Shown: piece by piece, positions 12,861-24,764 of the stretch
How positions within the stretch are numbered: the first letter of the stretch is position 1
How the letters are laid out: the number at the start of each line of letters is the position of its first letter
NCBI GenBank assembly: GCA_029168955.1
Contig: JAPDOI010001430.1
Location: forward strand, 117,510 to 181,509
DNA length: 64,000 bases
Reading direction: 5' to 3'
Source of the DNA: Aplectana chamaeleonis
Lineage: Eukaryota; Nematoda; Chromadorea; Rhabditida; Cosmocercidae
The notes under the pieces: generated by a model
Databases searched by the model: none
The model's input: the letters and a program-made list of their open reading frames with translations, nothing else
Told to the model about the DNA's origin: nothing
Position numbers and translations under genes: made by a program

Positions 12861-13164
12861 GCGTGCCTTCTCATTGTTATTATTTACATATGTATTTGGA
12901 GTTGTGGAAGGCTGTTTTCCGTTCCGATGTTCAATATTCTCCGTTCTGCCATTGAGATTCCGCATTGCAAGTGCGCTGTTTTCTAATTGCTGTTTTCTGG
13001 TACATATATTATGTGGTATATCATGTAAGTAAAAACTGCGCAAATGACGTCATTTGCTTGACAGCTAAACTAGCAGTTTCATGAAACAGTCAAACCAGAG
13101 TTGTTTCTCACACATACTGCAACGCACAAACGCTTGGCACTTGCCAATTTCTCAATTTTATACG

Positions 13165-13400
13165 CTCAAATCAGAGGCTGCATAGAAGGAGCCGAACCCA
13201 CTCAACCCACCCCAGTCGCCGTTTTATAGTCCGCCTGGTCATCCACTCGGCCATTTCTTCGCCACTGCACTGATCGACGGGTGCCGCTATTTGAGGAGCT
13301 CTCCATACGAGCTCAGTGGTCTAAGTGACTTATCATAACTTTTGATCTAAACGAAATCGATACTCCAGCATGTCGTGCAGCCACTAATCACATATACAAC
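13165..13400 (-). repeat. tRNA-derived SINE, copy 2, uninterrupted
   Basis: Minus-strand copy of the 12,035 SINE. Its A box reads TGGCCGAGTGG, a perfect TRGYNNANNGG match, and the B-box region reads GGGTTCGGCTCC (plus 13,188-13,199). Shared upstream text includes TTTAGATCAAAAGTTATGAT. The tRNA parent was not identified. It carries a single TTGA where copy 1 has a MITE. Confidence 0.65.
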
Positions 13401-13405
13401 GATGC

Positions 13406-13889
13406 TTCATGGTTCAAACCAGCTTAATTTGTGTCGGTTGAGGCGTTCTAGCTTCGTTCAGTTTTTTTGAATTTTTTGGAATACCCTTAGGAATTTAGGG
13501 GCTCTGGAAAACGGGCTATCAATGCTGTGTTCCATACCTGAATGTTTCTTTAAAAACAGTTCTCACGGTGGAAAAAGAACTTGGGAAAACTGCAAAAATC
13601 TGTTTTGTACGAAAACAACTATAGAGCTGTGAAAATTCCGGGACGAAAAATGCGCTAAAAATAAAGTCATTAAGGCATAAATATGCAAATTTGTGCAGAG
13701 ATGCACAGCGCCGCCCATAGAAAGTGGAGTGTGCTGCCATGCCTGTTCAAAATTTGGCAACTTGCACAGCAACTGATAAAGTAGTTCAAGAGTGTACCCA
13801 ATTTTTTCACGATAAAACTGACAAAAGTATTAGTGTCAACTAAATGTGAACAATGGAGCTCGAGAAAAGCCAAGTCGACGACCCGAAGT
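13406..13889. other. Unassigned DNA
   Basis: Only short overlapping ORFs on the minus strand. No repeat pairing found. Confidence 0.4.
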
Positions 13890-16800
13890 CAATTATTTTT
13901 TTATTTATTTATTATTATAATACGTCGTTGCCGACGCGCACAGAATACAATTACCCGCCGTAGGCAGGTCAAAAACAATTGCAGCTATAGAATACATACG
14001 GCAATTAGTCAACAATTGCAATTTGGAGCCTAATAAACAGGGCCACGAGTCAACAGTGTATCATCAGGAAAGTACGTAGAGCAAAAATATCACGGTCATT
14101 AGTTGTTATGGACTGAGCCATTCTGAGTTGAATCTGGGTAAATTGTATTTCGAGAGCTAGAATGGATATGCAGGAAGACTGTAATCAAGCAGTTCTTAAT
14201 TCAAATAAAATGGGTTTCAAATTGAAAAACCATCGTGATCTATGATATACGAGTCATTGCATTTGTAGGCCCTACTCACGCGTATTCCTAGGACGATGTG
14301 TCCTCCCACCACTGATAGGTATCTGGGCAATAATTCTTTATATGGAGTTCCAGAAGGTATTGTTATGTAGGGGCTGGTTGTCTGGTTGTAGGTATTCTAT
14401 GCTCGATTCGATCCTTTATTACCGCATTCTAGCTCAATATATTCTGGTTGTAGGTATTCTATGCTCGATTAGATCCTTTATTACCGCATTCTAGCTCAAT
14501 ATATTGTAAGAGTTTCACGAACGATGTATACAGAGAATGGGCAAACTTATGGCTCGGAGCTTGAACAACGAAGACCTTACAAGAATTAAAAAGGGAGCTA
14601 GACTGATGATTTACACAGTTGAATACGTCGCTGAGAGCATCTATATAATAAAGGAATCGAATCAGAGAAGCCTTCGTCAAGTCAATCAAGCATATCATAG
14701 AGCCGATATGTCCAGAAATAAAGCTTGCACAGTATCCAGCAAACTTCGATTAACAGAGTGTCCATTTATGAACCATACGGAAAAACATAGCAAATCAACT
14801 CATCAAAAGTCCTGAATGTTCAGCAGTGTAAGTAGATTTAACTGTTTCAATCTGTTACGGAATGTTGCGACGTTAGGAGCACTTAATACGTTATTCGGCA
14901 ACTTTTCTAACCACCTGGCGCCACGATAAAAGAGAGAATTGAAAATTTTTGATAGCTGGACCCTTCTTATCGATGCGCAATGAAGTGTAAACCCACCAGA
15001 ACGTCCTCGACTGGGTCTGAACACCCAATAATTGTTTGCCCTAAGTCGACATTCCATACGTAATACACGGAAGCAGAAAACCAAATCGTGGACGATTCTC
15101 CGACTTAGAAGGCTACTCAGTTTGAAAATCCTGAGTCTAGTTGAATATCTAGGTAAGGTTTGAGGATACCCAGGATCTGGAGCAACCCTATACATCAGAA
15201 TTCGAGTGAACGTCTGTTAGACTTTCTCAAGTTTGGTTTGAAGCTTTTTGTTTTGTGGACTCAACACTTGACTGCAATATTCAAGTTGGGGAAGAACGTA
15301 TGTTCTATAAAGTCTGATAAAAATGATACTATCGTTGCTATGAATGTTTCTGAATAAGAAGAAAACCGTGTTTAGTGCTTTGCGAATCACTTCATTTACA
15401 TGCGAAGAAAAGTCTAAGCGGTCATTAACAATGACTCCCAAGTCTTTAGCTTCGTTTTGCATGCGTAGGATAATATTTTCGTAACGATACTGTAGTGCTC
15501 CACTTCCTTTTTTTTCTTTCTTTTTCTTTTTGCTTACACCAATCCATAAGTTTTTTGATCGACGTCGTTAAGACAGAATGAACCTAAGTTTTGTTGCTGT
15601 CGTTGTATATGCCATAAACTTTGATATCGTCGGCATACATTTGGTCTTTAACAGAGGTGTGAGTTTTTAGCAAACTTGGAAGATCTGAGCAATAAATAAG
15701 AAATAAAATCGGGGATAATACCCCACCTTGGGGAACCCCACTAGGGCACGCGAATTCCGATGAGAAACAGTTGCCAACTTTCACCCACATTTTACGGTTT
15801 GACAAATACGATTCAATCCATTTTAGGAGGCTACCACGTATACCTATACAGCTTAACTTAAGCAATAGTTTCGTGTGATTGACTTTATCGAGGGCTTTGG
15901 AGAGATCGAAATAAATGATGTCAACAGAACAGGTATTGTTTAGTGCGGAATACCAGTCGAATGTACTGTCAATCAGCTGCGTTGTGGTAGACGCGCCCTT
16001 GAAAAAACCGTGTTGTTCAGGTGGAAGCAGGTGGTGTCGCGAAAGCCAGTCAACTAGCTTGTCTCTTATTATTTTCTCAATAATTTTCATTGGTGTTGGT
16101 GTTATACTGATAGGTCGGAAGTTTGTCACAGAACAAGAATTTGGGGTTTTCGGAATAGCCGTCACTATGGCTTGTTTCCACATAGATGGTACAGTATCAG
16201 TTAGACGGGATATACTAAATATCATGCATAGTGGTTTGTAGAGGTTCATGCTACATTTTTTATAAATTTGAGGGATTCCATCGAAAGAGGCGGAAGATGA
16301 TGTTTTCAGATGCCGTAGATATTTCAGAACATCGCAGGGATAGATGGAAATGGTATTCAATAGGGGATTGATAGAAGACTGATATCAGCAGCGATAGAAT
16401 CATTCTGAGTTCGTTCAGAGAATACACTAGAGAAGTATGATCCCAAAACTTCAGCTTTCTGAGCGTCTTCAGCAAAAGAATTCCCATCTTGATCTTGTAA
16501 CACAGGGAGTTTACCAGATCCCGTAAGCTTTTCCTCATGAAGTTAAAAAGATTTTGTGGAGGATTGTTCCGCAAGGCGTTTTTCACGATTGGAATTAAAA
16601 CTTTTTGATATGAAAATTAATATCAGAGCAGACTTTTGTAAATAGGATTTACAGTATCATGTAAAAGACGTTCTTTTGATCCAGCAAATTTTGAATATGC
16701 TTAGGATACCTTAATTGTTTGCAAGTAGGAAGCTTGAGAGGAACAAATTCACGTAGACCTATGTAAATTACGGAACGAAATCTCGCGCAAATATCATCAA

Positions 16801-17190
16801 CCGATGAATATTTCTGAAATAGTGTCCACCAGTCAATGGAAGTGAGGTAAGTGTTCAACGCGTTATAGTCAGCAGCATAAAAATCAGGCAGAGCACTTGT
16901 GAAAAACTTTCGATCATTGCATCATTTACAAAATGAACTATATTATGATCAGAGGTGTGAAGAGGAGGTAGGGAGTTGAGTTCGACACAGGAACAGTGCA
17001 GAAGTCAGAATTATGTCGAGAATTGTATTTTGTCTCGTTGTATTGCTAACAGTTTGCCGCAAATTCAAATTTTCGAAAAAGGTCAACGATTCTTTTGGAT
17101 GCAGAGTCTTTGAGTTACCCCTATTTCCCAATCAACGCATGAGTTAGAAATCACCGAGTAATACAAGTTGACTAGGGCAAGAGCAGACAT
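13890..17190 (-). mobile_element. Older CR1-like LINE (element A), 3' portion
   Basis: The minus-strand LINE runs from the junction with element B at 17,190 down to an A/T-rich AAAT-type tail near 13,890-13,925. It holds the end of the endonuclease, the RT and the C-terminal region; the N-terminal endonuclease half is at 21,112-21,600. A 62-bp direct duplication (14,381-14,442 and 14,443-14,504, one difference seen) lies in the 3' region. Many frameshifts mark it as old. Confidence 0.8.
14803..17190 (-). pseudogene. LINE A ORF2: endonuclease end, RT and C-terminal region
   Basis: In coding order: CPSQLVLLGDF (GDFN-type APE motif, about 17,160) and LRQTVSNTTRQNTILDIILT; then the pre-RT region in broken frames at 16,858-16,260; then the best RT block at 16,360-15,584 with MWKQAIVTAIPKTPNS, NFRPISITPTPMKIIEKII, EQHGFFKGASTTTQLID, palm A VDIIYFDLSKALDKVNH, SGVPQGGVLSPILF and YADDIKVYG. 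C-terminal pieces DLGVIVNDRLDFSSHV (about 15,440) and FNSLFYRGARWLEKLPNN (about 14,930) follow in other frames. This order and these motifs are CR1/Jockey-type. YADD is intact but the frame is broken repeatedly. Confidence 0.85.
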
Positions 17191-17462
17191 TCATTCATTC
17201 ATTCATTTATTACGCCGTATAAGACAAGCGTGAGATAAAACGCTACAATAATTGTGTAAAACGACCTAATACATATTTAGAAACTCAGTAACTTCATACC
17301 AGCCATACGTTTGAACGAACCGTAAGTGAGCATATTTGGTAAGGCGGTATACTTTACCTTCAAATAGATTAAGCCTGCCCTGCATGTAAACATGTGCCTC
17401 CTCAAATTGGTTCTAGGCATTGAAAATGAGATCTTGACCTGTCCTCCTGGTTCTCGATTGTA

Positions 17463-20100
17463 TCAAACTGTAGAATCGGGACACTCTAACACCAAGCTGC
17501 CCAGATAGTAGTTTGAATACCATACACGTCTCTTAGCCTTCGACAGAGATTCCAACGAGTTTAGATTGAGAATAGTGTTTCTCATCTTAGCACACAGTAT
17601 CAATGAATAATCAAATCCTTCTGTCCGAATCAAGAGTTTCCTAGTGTAGTTGTTCTGAACCCTTTCTAAAACATCGTTATCCCTTCTTTTATATGGATTC
17701 AAGGCCGTGACTCCACTTTCAACTATAGGTCTCACATATGTTTTGTATGCCTTCATTAGAACACTTCTATTTTTCGTGGATAAACCTTTGAAAATTCGAT
17801 ACGTCTGTAAAAAAGCCTTCCTTTGCAATATTTTATAATGTTCTTGAAAATCTAGTTTGTTATCGTAACAAAAACCAAGATCTCTCACCTGAGACACAGT
17901 GGGAATTTCAGTATCCCCTATAGTGTAGGTATTCGGGAGGTTGGACACCCCTAATCTCATATGCGCCGATTTTTCGGGTGCTATGGGTAAGCCCCACCGA
18001 TTTGACCATTCCGCAACTTTGTCTATTGCACTTTGTATCGCCTCCATTTGCCCTGGTTCACTGATCTCACCGTATAGTTTTATGTCATCCGCGAACTGTT
18101 GTACTTTTACAACAGAGTTTTCGACAAGGCCTGGTAAATCAGCTGTATAAATGTTGAACAGTAATGGCGATAATACTCCTCCTTGAGGTACGCCGCTTTT
18201 TACTACTCTGATGGAAGAAAAAGACGAACCAACTTTCACTTGGAATGTTCTTTGTTTTAGATAGTTAGAAATCCAGTTGAAAATATTGGGGTGCAATTTT
18301 AGTTTCTCAACCTTATGCAGAAGTTTGCTATGCTCAACCTTATCAACAGCTTTTGAAAAGTCAAAGTAAATCACGTCGCAGGCTTTCCTTTCTTCCATGG
18401 ATTTGGTCCAGTCTTCAATGGACTCCAACAGATTTGTCTCCACTGATTTGCCCTTCAAGAACCCATGTTGACAATCAGGAATGATTTTGTTTTCCTCTAG
18501 ATGATTTGTGATATGTTCTTTAGTACCTTTTCAAACATGCGACAGAATAGTGATGTTATACTTACAGGCCGATAGTTTTTGGCATCATATGAGGGACCCT
18601 TCTTTAGTATCGGTGTGACAAGAGAATGTTTCCACCGCTGAGGAATCTCCGAGTACATCATAGACAGATTGAAAATGTAAGAGAGGGGGTGCGCCAACAC
18701 ATGAGCAATGTTCTTGACAAACGTTGATGGGATAAAATCAGGGGTGGTTGCCCCAGACGAAGGCCACTTGGTCAGTAAGCCATATAGAGTTACATCATCG
18801 AACCATGGGAAGGTGCTTCCAGCTTTCTTAACGGTAGGCATAAATTCAGGACAGATCCCTTCATCCTTTTGAAAAACCTCACAAAACCTGTTCGCGAAAA
18901 GGTTTGCTTTCTTCTCATCGCTAACAGCGATCGTGTCGTTATATATAATAGTTCCTATGTTTGTTCGACTTTTGAGTTTCTTATTAATGTACGCATAAAA
19001 ACCATTCCTTTGACCTTCAACTATCCTTTTCTCAATGCTACTATTATACTTCACCAATTTCGCATTAAATTTCTTCGAGAATTCAAAATATTTAGTCCAG
19101 TCGTTTTCCGATTTTGATTTCTGCGCAAGTTCGAAAAGACACGTTCGATGTTCCAACATGTTTTGCAAATATGGAGGTAGTTGTTTTTGATTACTGTCAT
19201 ATGGAACCAGAGGTACGAAGTTGTCAACTGCCTTCCATAAAATGCTTAAGAATAATTCATATTTATCATTCACGGTTGAACGCTATCAAGGGTTTTCCTC
19301 CAAGCTATGGAATGAAGCCAATTCGACACTTCGTTGTAATCACATCTTGAGAACTGCCGACAAAATGTGCGGTTAGGTGGTGAAAGTGCGCAACTAAGTG
19401 CAAATGTCACACTACAGTGGTCGCTCGTGCCTACAGGTGGTAGAACTCTGGTATTTGTTATCATGCCATCTTGATTAGACATCACTAAGTCTAGCACATG
19501 ATTACCTCTTGTCGGTGTATTTACGTGTTGATTCAGGTTATGACTCAGTACAAAATCCACAAAGGCTTTTTCAGCTGAAACAGCTTTACTCAAGTTGCCC
19601 CAATCGATATCAGGATAATTCATATCATCTATGATTGTTGATGGGTGCTCGCATGTGAGCAGGTCGCTCATGGCTGTATTCAGTTGATCCCCAAAAACTG
19701 TCCTGCATGATGGGGTACGATATACTAAGATGAGACGCAATCTCTGAATCGCATGAATAACGTTGATCGCCAAAAGTTCGTAGGAATCAGGTATAGATTC
19801 AGAAAAGATCTCAAGAAAACCGATATTATTTCGAAGCAGGATCAATACTCCTCCACCTGCCTTCGTTGGTCTATCACAACGTATGGTCTGGTACTCTTTA
19901 CATAATGAACATAACATCAATGGTACGCAGTGATTGGGTTTTAGCCATGTTTCAGAGAACAGGTACAAATCAAAACTTTTTCTCAAAACCAAGTCAACAT
20001 AGATAGCGTTTCTCGGAAGTGATCGAATGTTGGAATAAAAGCATGATACGGTATTCAGATTAGCCTGAGAAGTGCTATCTAGTTTAAAGTTGGTGTTGTT
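17463..20100 (-). pseudogene. LINE B ORF2: APE endonuclease plus reverse transcriptase
   Basis: The ORF opens in a frame overlapping the end of ORF1. APE part: FYSNIRSLPRN (about 20,030), FSETWL (catalytic Glu, about 19,945), MNYPDIDW preceded by DD where most relatives have GDF (about 19,620) and SDHCSVTF (about 19,400). RT part: WKHSLVTPILKKGPS (about 18,620), KNYRPVSITSLFCRMFEK, HGFLKGKSVETNL, VIYFDFSKAVDKVEH, SGVPQGGVLSPLLFNIY and FADDIKLYG (about 18,085; FADD in place of YADD). Only two frameshifts were seen, near 19,272 and 18,505, so this is the best preserved LINE here. It would make the target-primed reverse transcription enzyme. Confidence 0.88.
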
Positions 20101-20883
20101 GTTCCCGTCGAGTCTAAGTTCCGCTGCGCATTCACTACCGTCTCCTCACTGGAAGATTGTGTGATGAGTACAGGCGAATTTGCTCGTAACATAGACTGAC
20201 GGGTTTGCCATGCCTCGCGTCTCCGCTTTAACTCCGTTGGAGTTAGCGATTCTCTGAGGAATACGCTAGCCAGGGAGAAAAAACGTAGCCTCGGGGCTGA
20301 CTTCAGAACTTTTCGCTGGAAAGAGCGAGCAGGGAGGACCACCTTTAATAAGCGGTTCTTCCCTGCAGTTCTTGCACCCATACGATAAACCATACAAGGT
20401 CGACATTCAACTTCAAGAAAGTCTAATATGTTGCTAACATACGCGAAATCATGACATACACGTTCACCACCATTTACTGCATCACTCTCCGGGACACCTA
20501 TCATCACTACTGATCTTAGGCGTTCAGCCTCGTGAAAAGAGTCAAAGTCGCTATCATTAACTGGCAACATCGAATCAATAACCGGGGCATCACTGACCTT
20601 CTTTTTCGAGCTCAACAACTTTTTGGCGGAGTTTCTGATTCTCCTGGGTAAGGCTATCGATCACCTGATCCTTGTGTGCGAGAACAAGGGACAGCTGCAT
20701 ATTGATTGCCACGAGTGCCTTTTTGACGCATGCAGGGACCGTCTTTGATTTTGCCACTTCTTCCATCACTTTGAGAATATCTTCTTCTCCAGATTCTTGC
20801 GATGCTGTCGTTGACTTCTTCTTTTGCTTAATAGAGGCAGTCGGAGAAACGTTCATCATTGGTAAAGAAACGATACACTGCAA
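20079..20883 (-). pseudogene. LINE B ORF1: nucleic-acid-binding protein, one frameshift
   Basis: Two overlapping minus-strand frames (20,883-20,590 and 20,618-20,079) form one ORF1. The N-terminal part is hydrophilic, then a leucine-rich coiled-coil-like stretch VIDSLTQENQKLRQKVVELE. The second part carries RSVVMIGVPESDAV, VYRMGARTAGKNRLLKVVLP and a basic SFQRKVLKSAPRLR, the pattern of the RRM-like domain of L1/CR1-type ORF1 proteins. A final Ser/Thr-rich tail overlaps ORF2. Expected role: binding element RNA in the RNP. The frameshift near 20,600 falls in an A/T-rich stretch. Confidence 0.75.
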
Positions 20884-20929
20884 TCAAGAAAACACCTGTT
20901 CAAGCGACCGTGGTATATTTTAAGTTGTG

Positions 20930-21111
20930 GGTCGCACACAACTCCCGCTTGAGCTGGATCTGATCACAATGCAATGAAGTCAGTCTTGAGCTGGATCAGA
21001 TCACGGTAGGACGATAGTTTGGCGGTCAGGTCCGGAGTTCACCGAAAACAGTAGAGCAGAGAGCAGCGTGTAGGAGGCAACCGCTCAGCGCCGCCGACGA
21101 ACGACGAAATG
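20930..21111 (-). other. LINE B 5' leader with short duplication
   Basis: Upstream of ORF1 the plus strand reads TTGAGCTGGATC(T/A)GATCAC twice, near 20,951 and 20,983. This may be part of the internal promoter region of the LINE. No further motif is recognised. Confidence 0.4.
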
Positions 21112-21600
21112 AGACATCATTGAGCAGCTGTGCAGTAAATACTGATCGTCACTAATTGAGAAATTAGGAGGCCTGTAAATTAATACAAATCTTGTCGTGT
21201 TTATAGAACGTGGGTTACTGTAATCAAAACATAAACAGTCAGAGTTAGTATCAGAGCTGAACAGTTTTCGAGTAATACAAAGAGTATCTTTATACAAACA
21301 AAACACACCTCCACCCCTTCCGTCCCTGCGATCATTTCTAAAAAGCTTACACGAAAATTCACCTAAAATCTCGCTATCTCGAATATTTGATGAGAGCCAT
21401 GTTTCAGTAATGAAAACTATATCAGGAGTGTTAATAGAAAGGAAAAAATGGAGGTGATGAATTTTATTCACAATGCTCCTTGCATTAATCAGAAAACAGT
21501 TCAATCCGGTGTTTGGCTCACGGAACTCTGTCCGTTTCCCTGATTGCTTTGGGTGTTGAGGTCAGCGATTTCTGAGATTTTGGTGATTGATGATCAGTGT
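21112..21600 (-). pseudogene. LINE A ORF2: N-terminal endonuclease half, cut by LINE B
   Basis: Coding order from the high coordinate: GLNCFLINARSIVNKI (APE motif I region), TPDIVFITETWLSS (catalytic Glu), DRRDGRGGGVFCLYK, CLCFDYSNPRSINTTRFVLI and YRPP, ending at the AGACAT where LINE B inserted. The frame is open upstream of the first Met back to a stop near 21,570. The remaining endonuclease is at 17,190 and below, so the gene is split across 3.9 kb. The 5' end of LINE A was not found; it is probably truncated near 21,600. Confidence 0.85.
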
Positions 21601-21743
21601 GGGTAAGTTGATGACCCCTGATACTACAAAACATCACTAGAGCCGTGCACTAGCAAAAAATCGACCGATTTTAGATTGCTATTTTACCTCCAAATAAGGT
21701 TTTTTTTCGTGTAGAACGTAGTACAACGAACCGTAAAAAAGGC

Positions 21744-22627
21744 TCTAAGGCGGCATACACGCTCACAAACATGCTCAAGATATCAGAATAAATAGGTTCG
21801 CACGGCACTTACCATGTCTTCAACGACGTTTGAACCGCTGAAAACCATGCAGGATGACAATATTCGGCAACATATTCTTCACTTCCGCACTGCCGTTCAG
21901 TCCGCAAAGTGCGCTTGATTGCGAAATCGTGCTGCGGCGCGGTTGCGGGTATCCTCAGACAGGGGTGTGGGATCACCCGGGCGGTGGGATCACTCGGGCA
22001 CCAAAGGCCAAAAGCGCCCGGGTGATCCCACATCCTTGTCTGAGGATGTCCGCGACCGCGCCGCAGCAAGATTTCGCAATCAGGGTGCACTTTGCGGACT
22101 GAACGGCAGTGCGGAGGTGAACTGTATGAGCAAACCTGTCTCGCAGGCCCGTATTTTCCCACCTCTTCGAGTACCAGAATGTTAACTTGAGAAAACGAGT
22201 AATAATGTGAATATATAGCTATCAAAAGGGAGCGCACGAGAGAAGCAGCCCGATTTACCTGAATATAACATGTCTGATTACCTAAGAAATCCTCCATTTT
22301 CAAAAGCCAGTCGTAGTAGAGAGGCATTCTTGGAAGCTTATCGGCGTTTAGACAGGTTATGTCCAGGTAAATCAAGCTATTTCTCTCGTGCACTCCCTTT
22401 TGATAGTGCCAACACTCTCAGTTATCACATGCTTTCTCAATTATCAAATTTCATACCGTTACTCGAAGCGGTGGGAAAATACGGGCGTGTGAGACAGCAT
22501 TGCCCAAATATTGTCATCCTAGATGGTTTTCAGCGCTTCAAACGTCGTTGACGGCATGGTAGGGGCCATACGGACCTATTTATGCTGTTATCTCGACCAT
22601 GTTTGTGAGCGTGTATGCTGCCTTTAA
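21744..22627. mobile_element. TTAA-type palindromic MITE hosting a second MITE
   Basis: Left end (C)TCTAAGGCGGCATACACGCT, right end AGCGTGTATGCTGCCTTTAA. The arms mirror each other over hundreds of bases (for example GATGACAATATT and CAAAAGGGAG). The left TTAA has decayed. The left arm is interrupted by an unrelated inverted-repeat element at 21,871-22,127; outside that insert the two arms still align, showing the order of events. Confidence 0.75.
21871..22127. mobile_element. MITE nested inside the left arm of another MITE
   Basis: About 257 bp and nearly palindromic: TTCCGCACTGCCGTTCAG at the left and CTGAACGGCAGTGCGG at the right, with internal pairs such as GGGATCACCCGGGCG / CGCCCGGGTGATCCC. 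ORFs across it are mirror readings. No clear duplication; GCAA occurs at both edges. Confidence 0.65.
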
Positions 22628-22696
22628 CTTAGAAAAACTCGGCAATCGTATTTCATCGCGAACACTGCCTTTGACCAATTCGGTGCCATCTTGCCA

Positions 22697-23181
22697 TTAA
22701 AGGCACAGTCCAACCTCAGAATCGATTTTCTGTTTCCCTAACTATCTGGAAAACGGTCCCACGCTGATTCTAACGATGTCTCTGGAATGGTACAAGACCC
22801 CCTAGAAACGAAGTTATGGCCCCTCAAAAATTGAGCTACGGAAGCATGGTGGACGAGTTGCCAGAGGCTTGTAACTACCTTCGTTTGCAACCGATGTATG
22901 CGAGCTGACCTGAATGAAGAGGTTGTCTGAGAATGAAGGGTAGAACGGGGCCATTCATCGGAAATCATCGCTCATCTCGCCACCGTTGAGCTCGAAGGAT
23001 CGTAAAAGGGGCGTGCCAAAGTGCCTTCCTGGTATGGGCGCCTCAGGGTGGCTTCCCCCTATATCTCGCTTCTTTGGAGGAATTGAGAGCTCGCATTTGG
23101 CAGGGGCTATATAGGGTGGATCTACCTCACAATTATGTGGAAATATCAGAATTCGTCCCTGAGCTTGGACTGTGCCTTCAA
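22697..23181 (+). mobile_element. TTAA MITE, family 'AGTCCAA', copy 1
   Basis: Starts TTAAAGGCACAGTCCAACCT and ends AGCTTGGACTGTGCCTTCAA (right TTAA changed to TCAA). The interior is shared with the reversed copy at 55,976-56,467 and with 57,706-58,213 (for example GTACAAGACC and ATGGTCCCTCAAA-type blocks). No ORF of its own. Confidence 0.75.
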
Positions 23182-23829
23182 AGACACAGAACACCCAGGA
23201 AATCATTTTTCAGTTTTTATGCTGATTTTGGAGAGAGTCACATGCTGAACACAGTCGTAGTTCTGAAATCGTCTCAGTCCCCCTATGAACAGAGTTCTCC
23301 TCAAATATGCTATATTTTGAAGGGAAAAAATCGGTGGAGTTCTTTCAGGCCTGTATTTCTCTTCATTCGTAGCTGTTGCACAAGAGCGAACCAGTGTAGG
23401 AAGACAGCTCAATTCATCCGTCCTCCTACCCGCTATCGAGTTCGGAAATCTGGTGGGTGTGTGGCCCGTGGTGGTGAGCGAAGAAGGTCGGGCCTGTGGT
23501 GGTCGTTTGTATCTCGCTCATTTAAAGGCATTGAGATCTTGCACTCACGTGTCTTACAGGAGGGGTCTACTACACAAAAGAGTAAAAATTACAAAATTCA
23601 TGTCTGGGGGTGTACTGTGCCCTCAAAGGCAGTGGTCACGATGAAAAACGTTATCGAAAAAAAACTACAAAAAGGGCTTAGATCGAAAACAGCTTAAAAC
23701 TATGAAGGTAGCGCGGTGAAAGACGGGCTAGGATAAGAGTTTCTAGGACCCCTCATGTCGAGCAGTCAAAAATCATCGACATTCCGAGGAAGAAATAAAT
23801 GCAATTTAACCTGATAAAAACAGTTGAAC
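23182..23829. other. Mosaic of MITE ends
   Basis: Contains two isolated TTAA-type ends, TTTAAAGGCATTGAG at 23,521 and CTCAAAGGCAGTGGTCACGA at 23,623, without matched partners. They suggest truncated elements. The plus-strand ORF of 207 codons (23,074-23,697) runs across element boundaries and is not taken as a gene. Confidence 0.4.
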
Positions 23830-24535
23830 AATTATCTAACTGTTTCGCTTTGCTTCGGATTAGTATGATTTGGAAATGAAACATTTGTGAGAAACTCGTT
23901 AAAAGAAGTGAAATGTCTTATGCTACTGATTTGGCATGGGAATAAACTCGAAAGAAGCGCTTAAACTCAGTGAAGTGATTCATCGTTTATTTGGCTGTGC
24001 ACTTGTTTACTAAACAACAAAAATTGAGTGTGACATTGAAAAACCAAATCACGCACATCTTACTAAGCACACACATTTATTCGTGTGACTGCAATTCTCT
24101 TAGTTGACAACATTCGCATAGACACACTACGTGATGCTACTTCCGCTTTCATTAATTGATAGTCAAACAGAAGCAGCGTCAAATAATTTAGTAATGCTTG
24201 AAAATCAATATTTCTGAATGATTGAGGTGGGAGACACAACATAATTTTGCAAGGACCTGAGACTTGTTAACCTAAACTGCAAGCGTTAGGTTGACTTTCG
24301 AAGAGAAGCGCGTGATTTGGTTTTTCAATGTCACACTCAATTTTTGTTGTTTAGTAAACAAGTGCACAACCAAATCAACGATTAATCATTTCACTGAGTT
24401 TTTAGCGCTTCTTTCGAGTTTATTCCCATGCCAAATCAGTAGCATAAGACATTTCACTTCTTTTAACGAGTTTCTCACAAATGTTTCATTTCCAAATTAT
24501 ACTAATCCGTAGCAAAGCAAAACAGTTAGATAATT
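23830..24535. mobile_element. Element with 226-bp terminal inverted repeats
   Basis: The left arm 23,830-24,054 (starts AATTATCTAACTGTTT) and right arm 24,310-24,535 (ends AACAGTTAGATAATT) are close reverse complements, e.g. AAACCAAATCACGC / GCGTGATTTGGTTT. The loop of 255 bp codes for nothing recognisable. No target duplication was identified; a foldback DNA transposon is the simplest reading. Confidence 0.7.
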
Positions 24536-24764
24536 TAACTTTAATTAAGCAAAGGTTTCCTTTTAAAGGCACATTACACCCTTAGATATGACTTTCAAAA
24601 TGTTCATGCAGTTGTGTAGTAGATCCCTCTTGCATAGCACTTGCCCACCCCTTCTAGCACCACCACAGTTCACACCCTTTTCATGGTTTCCAAACCCAAT
24701 AACGACTTCAGATGAACGGTTGAATCACAACCGCGTTTTCGATTTTCACTCCCTTGCCGGTCCT

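Larger units (their letters stand above)
17191..21111 (-). mobile_element. Younger CR1-like LINE (element B) nested in LINE A
   Basis: A 3.9-kb minus-strand LINE with two ORFs, a 3' TGAA-type microsatellite tail (ATTC repeats on the plus strand from 17,191) and the direct repeat AGACAT on both sides (17,185-17,190 and 21,112-21,117). Removing B and one AGACAT joins LINE A in frame as LLNDVCSCPSQLVLLGDF, a sensible APE sequence, which supports both boundaries. Its ORFs are longer than those of A, as expected for a later insertion. Confidence 0.88.

Noticed and set aside
22086..22113. Possible CRISPR-like or phage repeats among the palindromes
   Set aside because: Repeats are inverted arms of eukaryotic MITEs; no regular direct-repeat and spacer arrangement exists anywhere in the window.
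23074..23697. Plus-strand ORF of 207 codons
   Set aside because: It crosses the end of one MITE and further MITE termini and has no recognisable motif.
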